Assembly: GCA_002439165.1 (NCBI GenBank)
Contig: DJTE01000039.1
Coordinates: 1 to 64,000, forward strand
Source of the DNA: Chryseobacterium indologenes
GTDB lineage: Bacteria > Bacteroidota > Bacteroidia > Flavobacteriales > Weeksellaceae
Direction: 5' to 3'
Length of the DNA: 64,000 nucleotides
Shown: in pieces, positions 61,537 to 64,000 of the stretch
Layout of the letters: each line of letters starts with the position of its first letter
Numbering within the stretch: the stretch's first letter is position 1
The notes under the pieces: generated by a model
What the model was told of the DNA's origin: nothing
Database searches by the model: none
The model's input: only the letters and a program-made list of their open reading frames with translations
Translations under genes and position numbers: made by a program

Positions 61537-62772
61537 ATGTCAATCATACGAATAACAGAAGGTGAGAGTTCTACTTTTATAGAGGGTGGATGGACCGTTT
61601 TTACGAATGAATTTGAAGCTTATGCAGGAAAATTCAGCCATTTTACAGCCGAAGATGGAACTTTGTTAGGAACACCTGATGAGGCACCCAAAAGTTCTGA
61701 TAACGCTTTTATTCCACTTATTACTGCTATTAATGATGAGGGAGACATGTTTAATTCTTATGAAGTAATTGTTAATGATAAAGAAGAGTGGACCTTTTCA
61801 GACTTATTAGATGCAGGTTTACAGAAACAGAAATCTCATGAAATCAAGTTTAAAACAGACGCATTAAACGTCAGAGTTAAATTTAAAGCCGAAAAAGGAA
61901 ATGCAAATGCGAATGATAGTGATGGTGGAAATATTACAGTGCTTTTTTTTAAGGAAGGGGAAAAAAAATCTATTTTTTCAACAGTTATTAATGATATAAA
62001 ATATGGAGATACTTTTTATATTGATTGGAACAGATCCAGAGATGTCTATCAGGTACAGTTATACGCAGATGATAATGATGTTTTTTTTGATGGCGATGTG
62101 AGTAACGTGAATTGTGGTATATCAAAAGTAAAAGGTTCAAAAGTAGGAAGAAGATTAACGCAAAATATTGAAAAATTGCCTATTGCCAGTGCATCTCAGC
62201 AACTACCCAATACCCATACATTTAATTTTCCTGAAGAATCCTTTAAAGTTGCTAACCAATACCAAAACCCTCATGGAATGTGTTTTGCAATAACGATGAA
62301 AAGAGTAGAAAAAGCTTATTCTGACACATGGAATATCACTGATGCAATAATGGTTGATATTAAGAATGAAGACTATCGGTATTCAGGAACAACTACTCCA
62401 ACAATTGATGATAAATATTTTGGATATGGAGTTGGAGGAGCATTGGCCAAAAATGGTTATGCAGATTTAGTAACCACTGATGAGATATGGGATGGAAAAC
62501 TAGAAGAAGGAGCTATGATTCAATATTGGAATAATCGTAATGAAATTAGTTGGACATCTTTAAAAGAAGAGATTAGAAGCGCACTTAAAGGGAATAGTGC
62601 TCCCAATTTTAATGGTGGACATTCAGTGATTTTTAAATATTACAAATATGATAGTAACGGAAAAGTAATAGGTATGAAGTATTACGACTATGCCGGTATT
62701 CACAGAGAGTTTTCCATTACTGATAAAACAAAGAAAATAATGTTGGGAGCCAACCTAAAAGACAATAAATAG
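61537..62772 (+). CDS. Candidate T6SS effector 3 (Cys/His peptidase-like C-terminus)
   Basis: A 411-residue protein without signal peptide. The N-terminus (RITEGESSTFIEGGWTVFT, then FSHFTAEDGTLLGTPDEAP) has a spacing of beta strands and glycines that may be a diverged form of the module in effectors 1 and 2. A beta-rich middle follows (~85-210). The C-terminus has Cys249 (NPHGMCFAITMKR), GAMIQYWNN and His362 (NGGHSVIFKYYKYD), then YYDYAG with Asp384, an arrangement seen in papain-like/NlpC-like amidases. A cell-wall peptidase is inferred. It and the next gene are visibly more AT-rich than the vgrG gene. Confidence 0.7.
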   Translation: MSIIRITEGESSTFIEGGWTVFTNEFEAYAGKFSHFTAEDGTLLGTPDEAPKSSDNAFIPLITAINDEGDMFNSYEVIVNDKEEWTFSDLLDAGLQKQKSHEIKFKTDALNVRVKFKAEKGNANANDSDGGNITVLFFKEGEKKSIFSTVINDIKYGDTFYIDWNRSRDVYQVQLYADDNDVFFDGDVSNVNCGISKVKGSKVGRRLTQNIEKLPIASASQQLPNTHTFNFPEESFKVANQYQNPHGMCFAITMKRVEKAYSDTWNITDAIMVDIKNEDYRYSGTTTPTIDDKYFGYGVGGALAKNGYADLVTTDEIWDGKLEEGAMIQYWNNRNEISWTSLKEEIRSALKGNSAPNFNGGHSVIFKYYKYDSNGKVIGMKYYDYAGIHREFSITDKTKKIMLGANLKDNK

Positions 62773-62773
62773 T

Positions 62774-63418
62774 ATGAAAGTATTGTATCTCCTATTGCTT
62801 ACCTTATTCTGTTTAACAAACTGTGAAACAAAAAAAAGAGATCTGGTATTACAAAAAACATCCGATACGCTTCAAGGCAAAAAAGATAGTATTGTAATCC
62901 GTCATAAGACAGAAGAAGATTTGAATAAAGAAATTCCGACGATAAAAATAAGTGAAAAAGATTCTGTAAATGCGAAATTAAAATTATTGCTTTCCGGTGA
63001 GAAAAAATATGTATCACTAAATGAAAGTAAACTATTTATGGCCTATTATCCCACTTTAAATAAGCTCTATTTTTTGAATGAAATAAAAAAAGGGATAACA
63101 CTTCAGTCTGAAACCAATATTGAAATTTCAGAACTTTATTATAAAGACCGATCTGCTGCTCAAAAAGTTTTTGAAAATATAAAGAAACAATTAACGAATA
63201 AAGATAATGAATACGAGAAGGGAAATTATTTTTACGACTATTTTATGAGAGGAACGGTTTATATATTAGAAAAAAATAAAATCATGGCCATCATTTATCA
63301 CCCTTCGGTTTATCCAAAGAACGATAAGATTGTCGAAAGCTTCTTAAAGAATAACAGCAATAGTTTTGATGCTGTCATCAGAACATTTATGATAGGGTCG
63401 TTTGATACTTTTAAATAA
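62774..63418 (+). CDS. Candidate immunity lipoprotein 3
   Basis: A 214-residue lipoprotein (lipobox LTNC, Cys17) that begins 1 bp after the stop codon of effector 3. It has no recognisable domain; the middle is rich in Lys, Ser and Glu. It is AT-rich like effector 3, which suggests that the pair arrived together. Position and localisation make it the immunity candidate for a periplasm-acting effector. Confidence 0.65.
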   Translation: MKVLYLLLLTLFCLTNCETKKRDLVLQKTSDTLQGKKDSIVIRHKTEEDLNKEIPTIKISEKDSVNAKLKLLLSGEKKYVSLNESKLFMAYYPTLNKLYFLNEIKKGITLQSETNIEISELYYKDRSAAQKVFENIKKQLTNKDNEYEKGNYFYDYFMRGTVYILEKNKIMAIIYHPSVYPKNDKIVESFLKNNSNSFDAVIRTFMIGSFDTFK

Positions 63419-63514
63419 AAAAATATAATCATTCTATTTTCGTGATCCTAAACACTATATTTCACGAAGATCTCAATACAATAACCATAAAACCCAATTA
63501 AACCAAAGATTCAC

Positions 63515-64000
63515 ATGAGTACAGTCACCAATCAGCTTAAATACCTTTCAAAATTATCAGCAACATTTCTTTTCAGTGCACTGAAGATTTATGGAATAGG
63601 AATCCTTTCCACAGTGATCGTCATGGTAGCGGGAATTTATATATTATCCGCAAGTTTTGGCAGTGGTTTAGGACACAGCGGAGCGTATTTGTTTATAGTG
63701 GCTGCCATTACCACAAAGCCGGTTTCCGCAAGTCTTTTCTTTTTGCTGATGATAGCTGCACCGTTCTGTATCGGAATATTGGCTACAAAATATGCCATGT
63801 CCAACGTGATCAGCAAACTGGTTCAGGTCTACTCAGAACCTATTCTGATTCCGGCAATTGATAAAGTGATGAACAAGTTCAGATCCGGGCAGCCGGCAGT
63901 CATCCGGAACAGTGCCGACTATGCTTTAGTTAAAATCCAGCTGATCAACGAATTTAAAAACAGTTCAGAAAATAAAATAATAAAAAAGGTTTTAAGCTAT
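63515..64000 (+). CDS. Membrane protein, incomplete at the window edge
   Basis: The first 162 residues of a protein that runs past the window end. Start ATG at 63515 after AACCAAAGATTCAC. Two hydrophobic segments (about residues 25-50 and 62-90) with short loops are followed by a soluble stretch, so it is an inner-membrane protein. I do not recognise the family. It follows the T6SS cargo genes on the same strand, so it may belong to the locus or be its neighbour. Confidence 0.75.
   Translation, partial: MSTVTNQLKYLSKLSATFLFSALKIYGIGILSTVIVMVAGIYILSASFGSGLGHSGAYLFIVAAITTKPVSASLFFLLMIAAPFCIGILATKYAMSNVISKLVQVYSEPILIPAIDKVMNKFRSGQPAVIRNSADYALVKIQLINEFKNSSENKIIKKVLSY

Noticed and set aside
54153..62772. 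Rhs or PAAR-domain effectors
   Set aside because: No YD repeats, DPxG core or PAAR motif is seen in any of the three effector candidates.
46740..64000. Phage tail or eCIS (Afp/MAC-like) locus
   Set aside because: The TssD, VgrG and TssR-type proteins and membrane-anchored TssO fit T6SSiii; no sheath, AAA+ ATPase or tape-measure gene of an eCIS is present in the window.

Overview
The window looks like a chromosome segment from a Flavobacteriia member of the Bacteroidota, most probably Chryseobacterium or a close relative. The evidence is an AT-rich genome, type IX secretion C-terminal sorting domains, Bacteroidota-style TAnnTTTG promoter elements, a Zn-link-less RNase G, and the Bacteroidota-specific type VI secretion subtype (T6SSiii). 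The genus is an inference from overall protein character; no 16S gene is present.

Layout. 1-680 is an intergenic tandem repeat. 683-5579 holds two alpha/beta hydrolases, a DUF3037/HipA-like kinase pair, a secreted SGNH-like hydrolase with a T9SS tail and a small lipoprotein. 5670-13271 is a tyrosine/homogentisate catabolic block on the minus strand (flavin reductase, fahA, a small exported protein, hppD, an unknown protein, an acetyl-CoA hydrolase/transferase, hmgA). A TonB receptor and a thioredoxin-like protein follow (13393-15917) behind a palindromic promoter, then a second tandem repeat (15938-16800). 16837-29852 is an accessory stretch of redox, detoxification and regulatory genes: HxlR/MDR, cupin, three GNATs, LysR, phosphoesterase, an MdaB/YgiN-type/DJ-1 operon, two aldo-keto reductases, an AhpD-type/DoxX/Crp group, DUF1304 and nitronate monooxygenase. 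An aberrant tRNA-Gly-like element lies at 29917-30000. 30066-33324 is a minus-strand envelope operon (Nudix, acyltransferase, lipoprotein, Mpl).

33491-39015 is a curli (type VIII secretion) operon: a large curlin-repeat subunit, a minor curlin, CsgE with an N-terminal CsgH-like domain, CsgF, CsgG with a C-terminal barrel-like extension, and a propeller lipoprotein. A LuxR-type regulator with a degenerate receiver lies just downstream on the other strand. Two tandem T9SS-exported delta-60-repeat proteins, RNase G, a 29-residue basic protein and HU follow.

45888-64000 is one end of a T6SSiii locus. A second LuxR regulator with a degenerate receiver is divergent from two TssO-type membrane proteins, a PKD protein (TssP candidate) and TssR. 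Then come cargo modules: tssD (Hcp) twice, vgrG (TssI) twice, and three effector candidates. Each effector is followed at once by a lipoprotein that is the obvious immunity candidate. Two effectors share a nearly identical ~45-residue N-terminus and then carry unrelated catalytic regions (a Cys/His/Asp papain/transglutaminase-like region and an amidase_2 domain). The third has a possibly related N-terminus and a Cys/His peptidase-like C-terminus. Both tssD copies have the same promoter with paired GTAGAAnTACnAC sites 21 bp apart. The regulator and the first structural gene share a 12-bp element exactly 13 nt before their start codons. The effector N-terminal module and these two regulatory elements are the least familiar things in the window.
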